This document shows positions 43,340 to 51,648 of a stretch of DNA of 64,000 nucleotides, in pieces; within the stretch, counting starts at the first letter, position 1; each line of letters opens with the position of its first letter. Under the pieces are notes generated by a model. It saw nothing but the letters and a program-made list of their open reading frames with translations. It was not told the origin of the DNA and made no database searches. The position numbers and the translations under genes were made by a program. Source of the DNA: Palsa-504 sp963744575 (lineage in GTDB: Bacteria; Actinomycetota; Actinomycetes; Streptosporangiales; Streptosporangiaceae); contig CAVUUF010000016.1 in assembly GCA_963744575.1 (NCBI GenBank), positions 372,001 through 436,000 on the forward strand. The letters run 5' to 3'.

Positions 43340-44610
43340 ATGCGGTTCGTCTTCACTCCCCCGGCCGACCACGCGGCCGGGCTGCTCACGCTGCCGTGGA
43401 CGGAGCCACTGGCGGAATGGCGGGACGAGCGGCTGGTCGAGATCAGGCAACGGGGGATCTCGCGGCACGTGGTCCGGTTCGCCTACGACGACGGCACGCT
43501 GTACGCGCTGAAGGAGCTCAGCGAGCGGCTGGCCCGGCGCGAGTACCAGCTGCTGCGGGCGCTGGCCGAGCTGGGCATCCCGGCGGTGGAGGTGGTCGGC
43601 GTGGCGGTCGACCGGGACGGGGCGGCCCGCGGCCACCAGGACGCGATCCTGGTCACCCGGTTCCTGTCGTATGCGACCACCTACCGGGCGGTGTTCTCCA
43701 ACCCGCGCGGCCTGCAGCCCACCGACGGGCTGCTCGACGCGCTGGTCGAGCTGCTGGTCCGGCTGCACCTGTCCGGGTTCTTCTGGGGGGACTGCTCGCT
43801 GTCCAACACGCTGTTCCGGCACGACGCGGGCACGCTTGAGGCCTACCTGGTCGACGCGGAGACCAGCGAGCAGCACCCGGAGCTGACCGGGGGCCAGCGC
43901 CAGTGGGACGTCGAGCTGGCCGTGGAGCGGGTCTACGGCGAGCTGCTCGACCTGCAGGCGGGCGCGCTGCTCCCAGCCGACCTGGAGCCGCTGGAGATCG
44001 CCGAGGAGCTCGCCCGCCGGTATGAGTCGCTGTGGGCCGAGCTGACCCGGGAGCAGATCCTGCGGCCCGAGGAGCAGCGGTACAAGATCGCCGAGCGGCT
44101 GGCCCGGCTGAACGAGCTCGGCTTCGACGCCGACGAGGTGGAACTGGTCAGCACCGGCGAGGGGAACAAGCTGCGGCTGAAGACCCGGGTCACCGAGACC
44201 GGGCACGACTCGCGCCGGCTGTTCCTGCGCACCGGGATCGACGCCAGCGAGCGGCAGGCGCGCCGGCTGCTGAACGACATGGCCGCGTTCCGGGCCTGGC
44301 TGGAGCAGAAGCAGGGCCGGCCGGTGTCCGAGGTGGTGGCGGCCAACCGGTGGCTGGAGGAGGTCTGGGACCCGGTGATCGCCGCGATCCCCGAGGACCT
44401 GCGCGGCCGGCTGCCCCGGCCGAGGTGTTCTCCGAGGTGCTCGAGCACCGCTGGTACATGTCCGAGGCGGCCGGCCGCGATGTCGGCACGACCGCCGCCA
44501 CCCAGGACTACATCGCCCGCGTGCTGCCGGCCGCACCCGACCCGCTGAAGAGCGGCGAGCCGACGGGACCGCTGGAGATCGTCATCGACCCGGCAGCGAG
44601 CAGCGGGTGA
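43340..44610 (+). CDS. DUF4032 protein, apparent frameshift near 44415
   Basis: From ATG at 43340 the frame encodes a lipopolysaccharide-kinase-like/DUF4032 protein: HVVRFAYDDGTLYALKELSERLARREYQLL, GFFWGDCSLSNTLFRHD (kinase-like catalytic loop), YLVDAETSEQHP, then DUF4032 blocks up to IPEDLRGRLP. At that point the frame turns into Arg/Pro-rich nonsense ending at 44548. A second frame supplies the expected C-terminus, AEVFSEVLEHRWYMSEAAGRDVG through QDYIARVLPA, ending at 44610. One extra C in the CCCC at 44414-44417 would join them. Either a recent mutation or a base-calling error. Confidence 0.8.
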
Positions 44611-44710
44611 GGCCTACCGGGATCCGGACGGGTAGAGATCGGCGCCCGGCTCCTGGCCGGGCAGCCGCGCGTCGCCGTCGCCGGTCTCCTGCTGGACGCC
44701 GCGCTGTGCG

Positions 44711-45610
44711 TTACGCGGGGTGAGCGCGGATGAAGTCGGCGATCACCGCGCCGAGCCGTTCGCCCGCGTCCTCCTGGAGGAAGTGACCGGCCCCGGTTAT
44801 CACCGGGTGCTCAATGCCCGCCGCGCCCGGGATCGCGCGCTTCAGGATGGGCGCCAGGCCCCCGGTGATCGGGTCCAGGTCGCTGAACGCCACCAGGAAC
44901 GGCTTGTCCCAGGCGGAAAGCCGCCGCCAGGCGGCCCGGTTGGCCTCGGCCGCCGGGTCGTCGGGGGTAGTCGGCACCAGGTTGGGCATTGCCCGCACCG
45001 CGGCGATATAGGCCGGATCGGGAAACGGGGCCTCGTAGGCGGCCAGGACCTCGGGTGTGAGCCGGGTCTGGCAGCCGGACTGCACCAGCCGGGACACGCT
45101 CAGATCGGGCGCGGTGCGGACGACCTCCCGGAACCGCAGCCAGACGTCGGGCATCGGCTGGTCACCGGTGGGCAGCCCGGTGTTGGCCGCCACCACCCGG
45201 GCGAACCGGTCCGGATGCTCGGCCACCAGCCGCAACCCGATCAGGCCGCCCCAGTCCTGCCCGACGAGCGTCAGCCCGCGCAGGTCCAGGTGGTCGAAGG
45301 CGAGCGCGCGGATCCACTCCACGTGCCGCGCGAAGCTGTGATCATCGATCTCGGCCGGCTTGTCCGAACGGCCGAACCCGACCAGGTCCGCCGCGATCGC
45401 CCGCAGCCCGGCGTCGGCGAGCACCGGCATGATCTTGCGGTACAGGAACGACCAACTCGGCTCGCCGTGCAGCAGCAGGACGGGCTCACCGTCAGCAGGC
45501 CCGGCCTCCACGTAGGCCACCCGGAGCCCGTCCACGTCGGCGTACCGCGGCGGATAGCCGAAGCCGGGCAGGTCGTTGAAACGGACCTCGGGAGTGCGCA
45601 GCACCTTCAT
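44711..45610 (-). CDS. Haloalkane dehalogenase (subfamily I-like)
   Basis: 299 residues, alpha/beta-hydrolase. Motifs: LLLHGEPSWSFLYRK (oxyanion/halide region), nucleophile Asp119 with halide-binding Trp120 in VGQDWGGLIGLR, an acidic residue in FSDLDPITGG, and the catalytic His in ITGAGHFLQED. The set matches subfamily-I haloalkane dehalogenases, which hydrolyse carbon-halogen bonds through an aspartyl-ester intermediate. Natural substrate unknown. Start ATG at 45610. Confidence 0.9.
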   Translation of the reverse strand: MKVLRTPEVRFNDLPGFGYPPRYADVDGLRVAYVEAGPADGEPVLLLHGEPSWSFLYRKIMPVLADAGLRAIAADLVGFGRSDKPAEIDDHSFARHVEWIRALAFDHLDLRGLTLVGQDWGGLIGLRLVAEHPDRFARVVAANTGLPTGDQPMPDVWLRFREVVRTAPDLSVSRLVQSGCQTRLTPEVLAAYEAPFPDPAYIAAVRAMPNLVPTTPDDPAAEANRAAWRRLSAWDKPFLVAFSDLDPITGGLAPILKRAIPGAAGIEHPVITGAGHFLQEDAGERLGAVIADFIRAHPA

Positions 45611-45690
45611 GCCGACATGCTGTCACAACGGGGGGACGCGCCAGGAGACGCGGGTTATCAACTCGCGGACTGGCTGGCTGCCGGACCGGG

Positions 45691-45719
45691 AACAGCATCG
45701 CTGCCACATCGATGCTGTT
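45691..45719. repeat. 10-bp inverted repeat between dehalogenase and MOSC gene
   Basis: AACAGCATCG (45691-45700), 9-nt loop, CGATGCTGTT (45710-45719), perfect, followed by TT on the plus strand. It sits 81 bp upstream of the dehalogenase start and downstream of the broken MOSC/ferredoxin gene. It could be an operator of the former or a terminator of the latter. Confidence 0.65.
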
Positions 45720-45874
45720 TACGCCCGGCCGCTAGAGCCGTGCGACAGTCTCAAAACGCCGGTGACGGTTCACGATAACCCGGGCTGTGAAAACAGGGAC
45801 GGGTGATGCGCGCATCCTTCACCCCGTCCGGCTGCCAGTACACCGCCGAACCCACCAGGTACCCAATCTGAGGG

Positions 45875-46655
45875 TCAAAGGTCCAGGACCAGGTCGCCGG
45901 AGGGCTGGGAGCAGCAGATCAGCGCGCTGCCCTCGGCGGGCTCGTCCAGGGGATCCGGGGCGTAGCTGACCGCGCCCGACATCACGTTCGTCTCGCAGGT
46001 GTGGCAGACGCCGGTGCGGCAGGACCAGCGGACCGGCACGTCGCAGGCCTCGGCCAGCTCGAGCAGGCTGCGGTAGTCGCGGCCGCAGCGGACGGTCAGG
46101 CCACTGCGGGAGAACGCGACCTCCGGCCCGTCGCCGGGCTCCCCCGGTGGCGGGTGCGGCGGCCGGGCCGCGGCGGCCGCGATGCCCGGCGCCCTCGCGG
46201 AGCACCCGGAAGTAGAACCCCGGCCGGTGGTGCGAGACCAGCAGCGACGGCATCCGCGGCTCGTTCATCCGGATCCCCACCCGGTAGCAGGTAACCCGCG
46301 GCTGGGTCACCTCGAACAGCGCCTCGCCGATCTGGTAGCGGTCACCGATGCAGACCTGGTCGTCGGCCAGCCCGGTGATGGTGAAGTTCTCGCCGAACTG
46401 GCCGTACCCGAAGTCGTCCCGGCCCAGCTGGCTCTGCCAGTACCGGTAGGACTCGATCTGGTACACGAACACCGCGCGGTGCTCGCCGCCGTGCCCGGCC
46501 AGGTCGCCCTGCCCGTCACCGTCGATGTTGAGCCGCCGGACCTGGCACGGGCCGTCGGCCGGCCGCTTCCAGACGGCGGTGTGCACCGTCTGCCCGTGCC
46601 AGGTCACGTCCTGCGGCAGGCCCACGTTGACCGACAGCAGCCGCCCCGCGGTCAC
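45875..46655 (-). pseudogene. MOSC / 2Fe-2S ferredoxin gene with the reductase domain deleted
   Basis: From ATG at 46655 a MOSC domain is intact (GDLAGHGGEHRAVFVYQIESYRYW; GENFTITGL; VTCYRVGIRM) up to FYFRVLREG near 46200. In another frame the sequence then continues APGIAAAAARPPHPPPGEPG into a plant-type 2Fe-2S ferredoxin, SLLELAEACDVPVRWSCRTG, VCHTCETNVMSG and ALICCSQPSGDLVLDL, ending with TGA at 45875. Full-length family members have an FAD/NAD(P) reductase of about 330 residues between these parts. Here it is absent and the join is out of frame, so the gene is broken by a deletion. Downstream of glgM. Confidence 0.78.
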
Positions 46656-46667
46656 GGTTCCTCCCGG

Positions 46668-47849
46668 CTAATCCGGGTGAGCCAATTCCGCGTACAGCTC
46701 GGCGGTCTGGGCGGCAATGGCGGCCCAGCGGAATTCCGCCACCGCGCGCTTGCGGCCCGCCTGCCCCATCGCCTCGGCCCGGCCGGGATCGCGCAGCAGG
46801 GCGTTCAGGGCATCCGCGAGCGGTTCCGGCTCCCCCACCGGAACCAGCAGGCCCGTCTCGCCGTCGGCGACCACCTCGGGAATCCCGCCGGTGCGGGAGC
46901 CCACCACGGCGGTCCCGCACGCCATGGCCTCCAGGTTCACGATGCCGAGCGGCTCGTAGATCGACGGGCAGGCGAACACGGTGGCGTGCGAGAGCAGCTG
47001 GATAACCTCGCGGGCGGCCAGCATCTCCGGGATCCAGAACACCCCGGACCTGGTGGCCCGCAGGCCGTCCACCAGCTCGGTCACCTCGGCCAGCTGCTCG
47101 GGCGTGTCGGCCGCCCCGGCGAGCAGCACCAGCTGGGCCTCGGGGATAAGCCCGGAGGCCGCGCGGAGCAGGACGGGCACGCCTTTCTGCCGCGTGATCC
47201 GGCCGACGAAGATCACGTAGGGACGGCTGGAGTCGATGCCGTAGCGCTCGAGCACATCGGTATCCGGGTCGGGATGGTACTCGGTCGTGTCTATGCCGTT
47301 GGGTATCACCCGGATCCGCTCGGGAGGAATCTCGGGGTAAGCGGCCATGATGTCGGCCCGCATGCCGCCCGAGACGGCCACCACCGCGGCGGCCGAGGAC
47401 GCCGCCGTCCGCTCGCACCAGGTGGACACCGCGTACCCGCCGCCGAGCTGCTCGGCCTTCCACGGCCGCAGCGCCTCGAGCGAGTGCATGGTCATCACGT
47501 GCGGGATGCCGTAGAGCATGGCCGCCAGATGGCCGGCCAGGTTGGCATACCAGGTGTGCGAATGGACCAGCTGCGCGCTGTTCATTCCCGGGCCGACGGC
47601 GGCGGCCATGGACAGGTCGGTGGACACCACGCGCAGCGCCTGGTTGGCGTCGGCCAGCAGGTCCCAGGGCCGGTGCGCGACCGCGTCCGGGCGGTCCGCG
47701 CCCTGGCAGTGCACGGTGAGATCCACCAGCGGCGCCAGCTCGCGCGCCAGGTAGGTGACGTGCACGCCGGCGCCGCCGTACACCTCGGGCGGGTACTCGC
47801 GGGTCAGCAGCGCGACCCTGAGCATGCCGGCGCCAGCGGGCTGAGTCAC
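46668..47849 (-). CDS. glgM: Actinobacterial glycogen synthase / maltose-1-phosphate synthase (GT4)
   Basis: 393 residues. GT4 glycosyltransferase: LTREYPPEVYGGAGVHVTYLAREL, HSHTWYANLAGH, IRVIPNGIDTTEY, FVGRITRQKGVPVL and the E-x7-E motif in YEPLGIVNLEAMACGTAVVG. In actinobacteria this type (GlgM, Rv1212c-like) uses ADP-glucose to form maltose-1-phosphate for the GlgE pathway and alpha-glucan. It overlaps glgC (ATGA), giving a tightly coupled pair. Confidence 0.92.
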   Translation of the reverse strand: MTQPAGAGMLRVALLTREYPPEVYGGAGVHVTYLARELAPLVDLTVHCQGADRPDAVAHRPWDLLADANQALRVVSTDLSMAAAVGPGMNSAQLVHSHTWYANLAGHLAAMLYGIPHVMTMHSLEALRPWKAEQLGGGYAVSTWCERTAASSAAAVVAVSGGMRADIMAAYPEIPPERIRVIPNGIDTTEYHPDPDTDVLERYGIDSSRPYVIFVGRITRQKGVPVLLRAASGLIPEAQLVLLAGAADTPEQLAEVTELVDGLRATRSGVFWIPEMLAAREVIQLLSHATVFACPSIYEPLGIVNLEAMACGTAVVGSRTGGIPEVVADGETGLLVPVGEPEPLADALNALLRDPGRAEAMGQAGRKRAVAEFRWAAIAAQTAELYAELAHPD

Positions 47850-49084
47850 GGCACGACCTCCTGGCCCTTGCCCACCACGGTGATGCCGCCGGCCGAGACC
47901 ACGAAGCCGCGGGCCCTGTCGTGCTCTTTATCCACGCCGACCTGCGCCCATTCGGGCACGATGACGTTCTTGTCGATGATCGCGTTCCTGACCAGGGTGT
48001 GCCGGCCGATCTTGGTGTTGTGCAGCAGCACCGACCGCTCGACCGTGGACCAGCTGTTCACCCGCACCCCCGGCGAGAGCACGGACTGCCGCACCAGGCC
48101 GCCGGAGACCACGACACCGGGGCTGACCAGGCTGTCGATCGCGCGCCCCACCCGGTCCCCCGCCTCGTGCACGAACTTGGCCGGCGGCAGCGACGGCACA
48201 TGCGTCAGGATCGGCCACTTGTCGTTGTACAGGTTGAAGATCGGCTCGACCGCGCACAGGTCCATCTGGGCGTCGAAGTAGGCGTCGAGCGTGCCGACGT
48301 CGCGCCAGTAGCCCGCGTCCCGCGCGGTCGCCCCCGGGACCTCGTTGAGCATGAAGTCGTAGGCCTGTGCGCTGCCGTTCCGGACCAGGTTCGGGATGAT
48401 GTTGCCGCCGATGTCGTGCCGGCTCGTGTCGTCTTCGGCGTCCTTGCGGAGCGCGTCGACGAGCACGTCGGTGTCGAACACGTAGTTGCCCATGGACGAG
48501 TAGGACATGTCCGCGTTGCCCGGCATGGACGGCGGGTCGGCGGGCTTCTCCAGGAACGCGTCGATCGTCCGGCCGTCGGCTCCGACTTTCACGATGCCGA
48601 ACGAGGAGGCTTCGTGTCTCGGTACCGGGATGGCCGCCACGGTGACGCCGGCCCCGTGCCTCACATGGTGGTCGATCATCTGCGTCGGGTCCATCCGGTA
48701 GACGTGGTCGGCGCCGAAGACGATCACGATGTCCGGCTGCTCGTCGTTGATGAGGTTCATCGACTGGTAGATCGCGTCCGCCGAGCCGGTGTACCAGTGC
48801 GGGCCGAGCCGCTGCTGGGCCGGGACCGGCGTCACGTAGTTGCCGAGCAGCGCGCTCATCCGCCACGTGGTCGAGATGTGCCGGTCCAGGCTGTGGCTCT
48901 TGTACTGGGTCAGCACGCAGATCTTGCGGACGCTGGCGTTGGCCAGATTGGAAAGCGCGAAGTCGATCAGCCGGTAGAGGCCGCCGAACGGGACGGCCGG
49001 TTTGGCCCGGTCCGCGGTCAGCGGGCTGAGGCGGGTCCCGGCACCCCCGGCGAGCACGATTCCCAGGACTGACGGCTGTGCCAT
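47846..49084 (-). CDS. glgC: Glucose-1-phosphate adenylyltransferase
   Basis: 412 residues. Nucleotide-binding LAGGAGTRLSPLTADRAKPAVPFGG, GADHVYRMDP, FLEKPADPP, YWRDVGTLDAYFDA, and a C-terminal left-handed beta-helix (VLSPGVRVNSWSTVERSVLL). It makes ADP-glucose, the substrate of the adjacent GlgM. The N-terminal allosteric Arg/Lys region is present. Start ATG at 49084. Confidence 0.96.
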   Translation of the reverse strand: MAQPSVLGIVLAGGAGTRLSPLTADRAKPAVPFGGLYRLIDFALSNLANASVRKICVLTQYKSHSLDRHISTTWRMSALLGNYVTPVPAQQRLGPHWYTGSADAIYQSMNLINDEQPDIVIVFGADHVYRMDPTQMIDHHVRHGAGVTVAAIPVPRHEASSFGIVKVGADGRTIDAFLEKPADPPSMPGNADMSYSSMGNYVFDTDVLVDALRKDAEDDTSRHDIGGNIIPNLVRNGSAQAYDFMLNEVPGATARDAGYWRDVGTLDAYFDAQMDLCAVEPIFNLYNDKWPILTHVPSLPPAKFVHEAGDRVGRAIDSLVSPGVVVSGGLVRQSVLSPGVRVNSWSTVERSVLLHNTKIGRHTLVRNAIIDKNVIVPEWAQVGVDKEHDRARGFVVSAGGITVVGKGQEVVP

Positions 49085-49129
49085 GTCCGGTCCTCCTCAG
49101 ACGCTTGCTGCGGCTTTACGTGCGGCGGC

Positions 49130-50320
49130 CTAAGAGCCATGCTCCCGCTTATCGGGTGAAACGGGGAAGAGCTCACCCGGCGGGTTCACCTGATCTTCCG
49201 TCTCGGATGGCTGGGGCGTCGGGGCGGTGGCCTGCCAGATCTCCCTGACCAGCACCTGCAGCGCGCCGGCCGTCGGGATGGCCAGCAGCGCCGCGACGAA
49301 GCCGCCGAACAGCCCGCCGACCAGGCTGCCGAGCGAGGCGCCGACCAGGACCGCGATCAGCACGAGCAGCGGGCTGATCCGCACCGTCTTGCTCATGATC
49401 ACCGGGTTCAGGGCGTGGTTCTCGACCTGGGTGTAGACGAGGAATACCACCAGGGTGATGACGCCAGCCGCGATGGACTGGGTGAACGCGAACAGCACGG
49501 TGGGGATGCCCGCCAGCGCCCCGCCGATCATGGGCAGGAAGTCCACCAGGGCGACCCACAGTCCCCACAGCAGCGGGAACGGCACGCCGAGGATCATCAG
49601 CGTCACGAACACCACGATGCCGGCGATGAACGAGGTGAGCAGGTTGCCCAGCATGTAGCCGGTGACCGACCGGTTCACGTCGGCGGCTACCCGGGTGACG
49701 TTGGCCGCGCGGTCCGGCCGCATCTGGCCGAGGAGCCAGGTGCGCATCTTTGGCCCCTCGAGCAGCAGGAGCAGCACCAGGACGAAGATCGTGAACAGCT
49801 CGATGATCAGGGTGATGGCGCCCTTGCCGACGGTCAGAACCGGCTTGCTGAGCGACTCGGCGTAGCTGACCAGCTTGGGCGAGTTCTTCTGCACCCAGGC
49901 CTGGATGTGGTACTTGGTCACGAGGTGACCGATCCAGCCCTGGCCGTGCTGCGCGTTCGCCACATAGGTCGGCAAATGGTCGGACAGGTCAGTAATCCCG
50001 TTGACCAGCGGATAGCCGAACGAGTAAGCCAGGACGGCGAAGACCACCAGGGCCCCGAAGGTGACGATCGCCACGGCGAAGCCCCGGCGCGGGATCCGCC
50101 GCTGCACCAGGATCACGACCGGGTTGAGCAGCAGCGCGACGAACCCCGCCACGATCATCAGCAGCACGATGTCCCGCAGCCGGTAGATCAGCTTGCCGGC
50201 CAGGTAGGTGGCCGCCACTACCGCGACCGTGACCAGGATCGTTCGCAGCGGCACCTTGCGCCGGTCGGCGGCCTGCAACAGGCGCGCTAGCCGACCCCTC
50301 GGCGGCGGCTCATCCCTCAC
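49130..50320 (-). CDS. AI-2E family transporter/permease
   Basis: 396 residues from GTG at 50320; the frame continues upstream with non-protein-like sequence. About eight helices. Typical family blocks: IVLLMIVAGFVALLLNPVV, GYMLGNLLTSFIAGIVVFVTLMILGVPFPLLWGLWVALVDFLPMIG located around residues 240-285, and NPVIMSKTVRISPLLVLIAVLVGASLGSL. Members include TqsA and sodium/proton antiporters, and substrate is unknown. C-terminal acidic tail. Confidence 0.9.
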   Translation of the reverse strand: MRDEPPPRGRLARLLQAADRRKVPLRTILVTVAVVAATYLAGKLIYRLRDIVLLMIVAGFVALLLNPVVILVQRRIPRRGFAVAIVTFGALVVFAVLAYSFGYPLVNGITDLSDHLPTYVANAQHGQGWIGHLVTKYHIQAWVQKNSPKLVSYAESLSKPVLTVGKGAITLIIELFTIFVLVLLLLLEGPKMRTWLLGQMRPDRAANVTRVAADVNRSVTGYMLGNLLTSFIAGIVVFVTLMILGVPFPLLWGLWVALVDFLPMIGGALAGIPTVLFAFTQSIAAGVITLVVFLVYTQVENHALNPVIMSKTVRISPLLVLIAVLVGASLGSLVGGLFGGFVAALLAIPTAGALQVLVREIWQATAPTPQPSETEDQVNPPGELFPVSPDKREHGS

Positions 50321-50365
50321 GTGACCAGCATGCCAGGTCCCGCGGCCAGGCGGCGCGCCGCAGAG

Positions 50366-50391
50366 CATTAGTGATTGACGGTTCACTAATG
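50366..50391. promoter_or_regulatory. Perfect 9-bp palindrome around a -35 box
   Basis: CATTAGTGA (50366-50374), TTGACGGT (50375-50382), TCACTAATG (50383-50391). The 8-nt centre contains TTGACG, a good -35. TACTGT or TGTACG follow at about 50395-50403. It lies about 220 bp upstream of the ornithine-cyclodeaminase-family gene and 46 bp from the divergent AI-2E start. It has the form of an operator for a dimeric TetR/GntR-type regulator. No regulator gene is adjacent. Confidence 0.7.
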
Positions 50392-50613
50392 TGTTACTGT
50401 ACGGGCCCGGCTCGCCGCTGTGAGGCGCTGCGAGAGCAGCGTAAACCGCGGCCACATCGTCTGGAGTGATCCCATGACCAACGCGGTCCCGGTACCGCCT
50501 CGGGAGTCCCGGCGGCACCGGCGTTCCCCGCTGGCCCCAGCGCCGCTCGGGCCCGGCGCCACGGCGTGATACCCGCCCGTTCGGCATCATGGGTCTTGTC
50601 TGGAGGTGGAAGG

Positions 50614-51648
50614 TTGACCAGCGGATTGTGGTTGCGGTTTCTGTCCGGGCCGGACATTGACTCGCTCGGCCTGTCCCACGCGGAGATCGTCGCGGCCGTG
50701 GAGGACGCGGTGCGCGCCCACGGCGACGGGCGCGTGGTCGTCGAGCCGCGGGTGCACCTGGTCCCGGGCGACGACGGCGCCGGGCATTTCAACGTGCTGC
50801 GCGGCCACCTGTCCGGTTTCGGAGCAGGCGGCGCGCAGCTGTCCGGGGCTGGGGTGAGCGGGGTCAAGGTGGTCGGCGACTTCGTGGCCAACTACGCGGC
50901 CGGGCTGCCCAGCGAGCTCGGGCTGCTGACGCTCTACGACCCGCGGACCGGCGCGCCGCGGGCGATCGTGGACGCCACCTTGATCACCGCCTGCCGGACC
51001 GGCGCGATGACCGCCGTGGGCGCCCGCTACCTGGCCCGGCCGGGCTCCCGGGTGCTCGGTCACGTCGGCGCCCGCGGCACCGCGTTCTGGAACGTCGTGC
51101 TGCTCGACGAGCTGTTCGGCCTGGACGAGATCCGGGTGACCAGCCGCCGGCCCGAGTCCCGCGCGGCGTTCGCCCGGCAGCTCGGCGCGGTCACCGGCAC
51201 CCCGGTCCGGGTGACCGCCACCGCCGAGGAGACCTTCGACGGCGCCGACATCCTGGTCGAGGCGTCACGGCTGACCGAACCCGAGCCGCTGCTGCGCACC
51301 CGCTCGGTCAAGCCCGGCGCCTTCGTCGTCCCCTACGGCACGGTCAGCGCCGTGGAACTCGACCTGCTCGACGTGATGGACAAGGTAGTGGTGGACGACT
51401 GGCGGGAGGCGCAGTCGGGCCGGTTCGGCGCGCTGCGTCCCCACGTCGATACCGGCCGGCTCTCGGCGGCGTCGCTCCACGCCGAGCTGGGCCAGGTCGT
51501 CACCGGCCGGCGGCCCGGCCGGGAACGGGACGACGAGCGGATCTTGTTCTGGCACCGCGGGCTGGCCATCCTCGACATCGCCGTCGGCCTGGCCATCTTG
51601 ACCCGGGCCGAGGAGCAGGACGCCGGAACGATGCTCAGGTACCGCTGA
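50614..51648 (+). CDS. Ornithine cyclodeaminase / mu-crystallin family protein
   Basis: 344 residues from TTG at 50614, behind GGAGG with a 7-nt spacer. The OCD/mu-crystallin core is clear: GVSGVKVVGDFVANYAAGLP, LLTLYDPRTGAPRAIVDATLITACRTGA, a Rossmann segment with VLGHVGARGTAFWNVVLL (variant of GxGxxG), DEIRVTSRRPESRAAFA, and ADILVEASRLTEPEPLL. The family includes NAD(P)-dependent cyclodeaminases, ketimine reductases and alanine/lysine-derived dehydrogenases. Its stop overlaps the start of the lyase-like gene (TGATG), so the two proteins are made together and probably act on a common nitrogenous substrate. Confidence 0.85.
   Translation: MTSGLWLRFLSGPDIDSLGLSHAEIVAAVEDAVRAHGDGRVVVEPRVHLVPGDDGAGHFNVLRGHLSGFGAGGAQLSGAGVSGVKVVGDFVANYAAGLPSELGLLTLYDPRTGAPRAIVDATLITACRTGAMTAVGARYLARPGSRVLGHVGARGTAFWNVVLLDELFGLDEIRVTSRRPESRAAFARQLGAVTGTPVRVTATAEETFDGADILVEASRLTEPEPLLRTRSVKPGAFVVPYGTVSAVELDLLDVMDKVVVDDWREAQSGRFGALRPHVDTGRLSAASLHAELGQVVTGRRPGRERDDERILFWHRGLAILDIAVGLAILTRAEEQDAGTMLRYR

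Noticed and set aside
45576..45806. 76-codon frame upstream of the dehalogenase
   Set aside because: Overlaps the dehalogenase start on the opposite strand and contains the inverted repeat; no protein-family resemblance.
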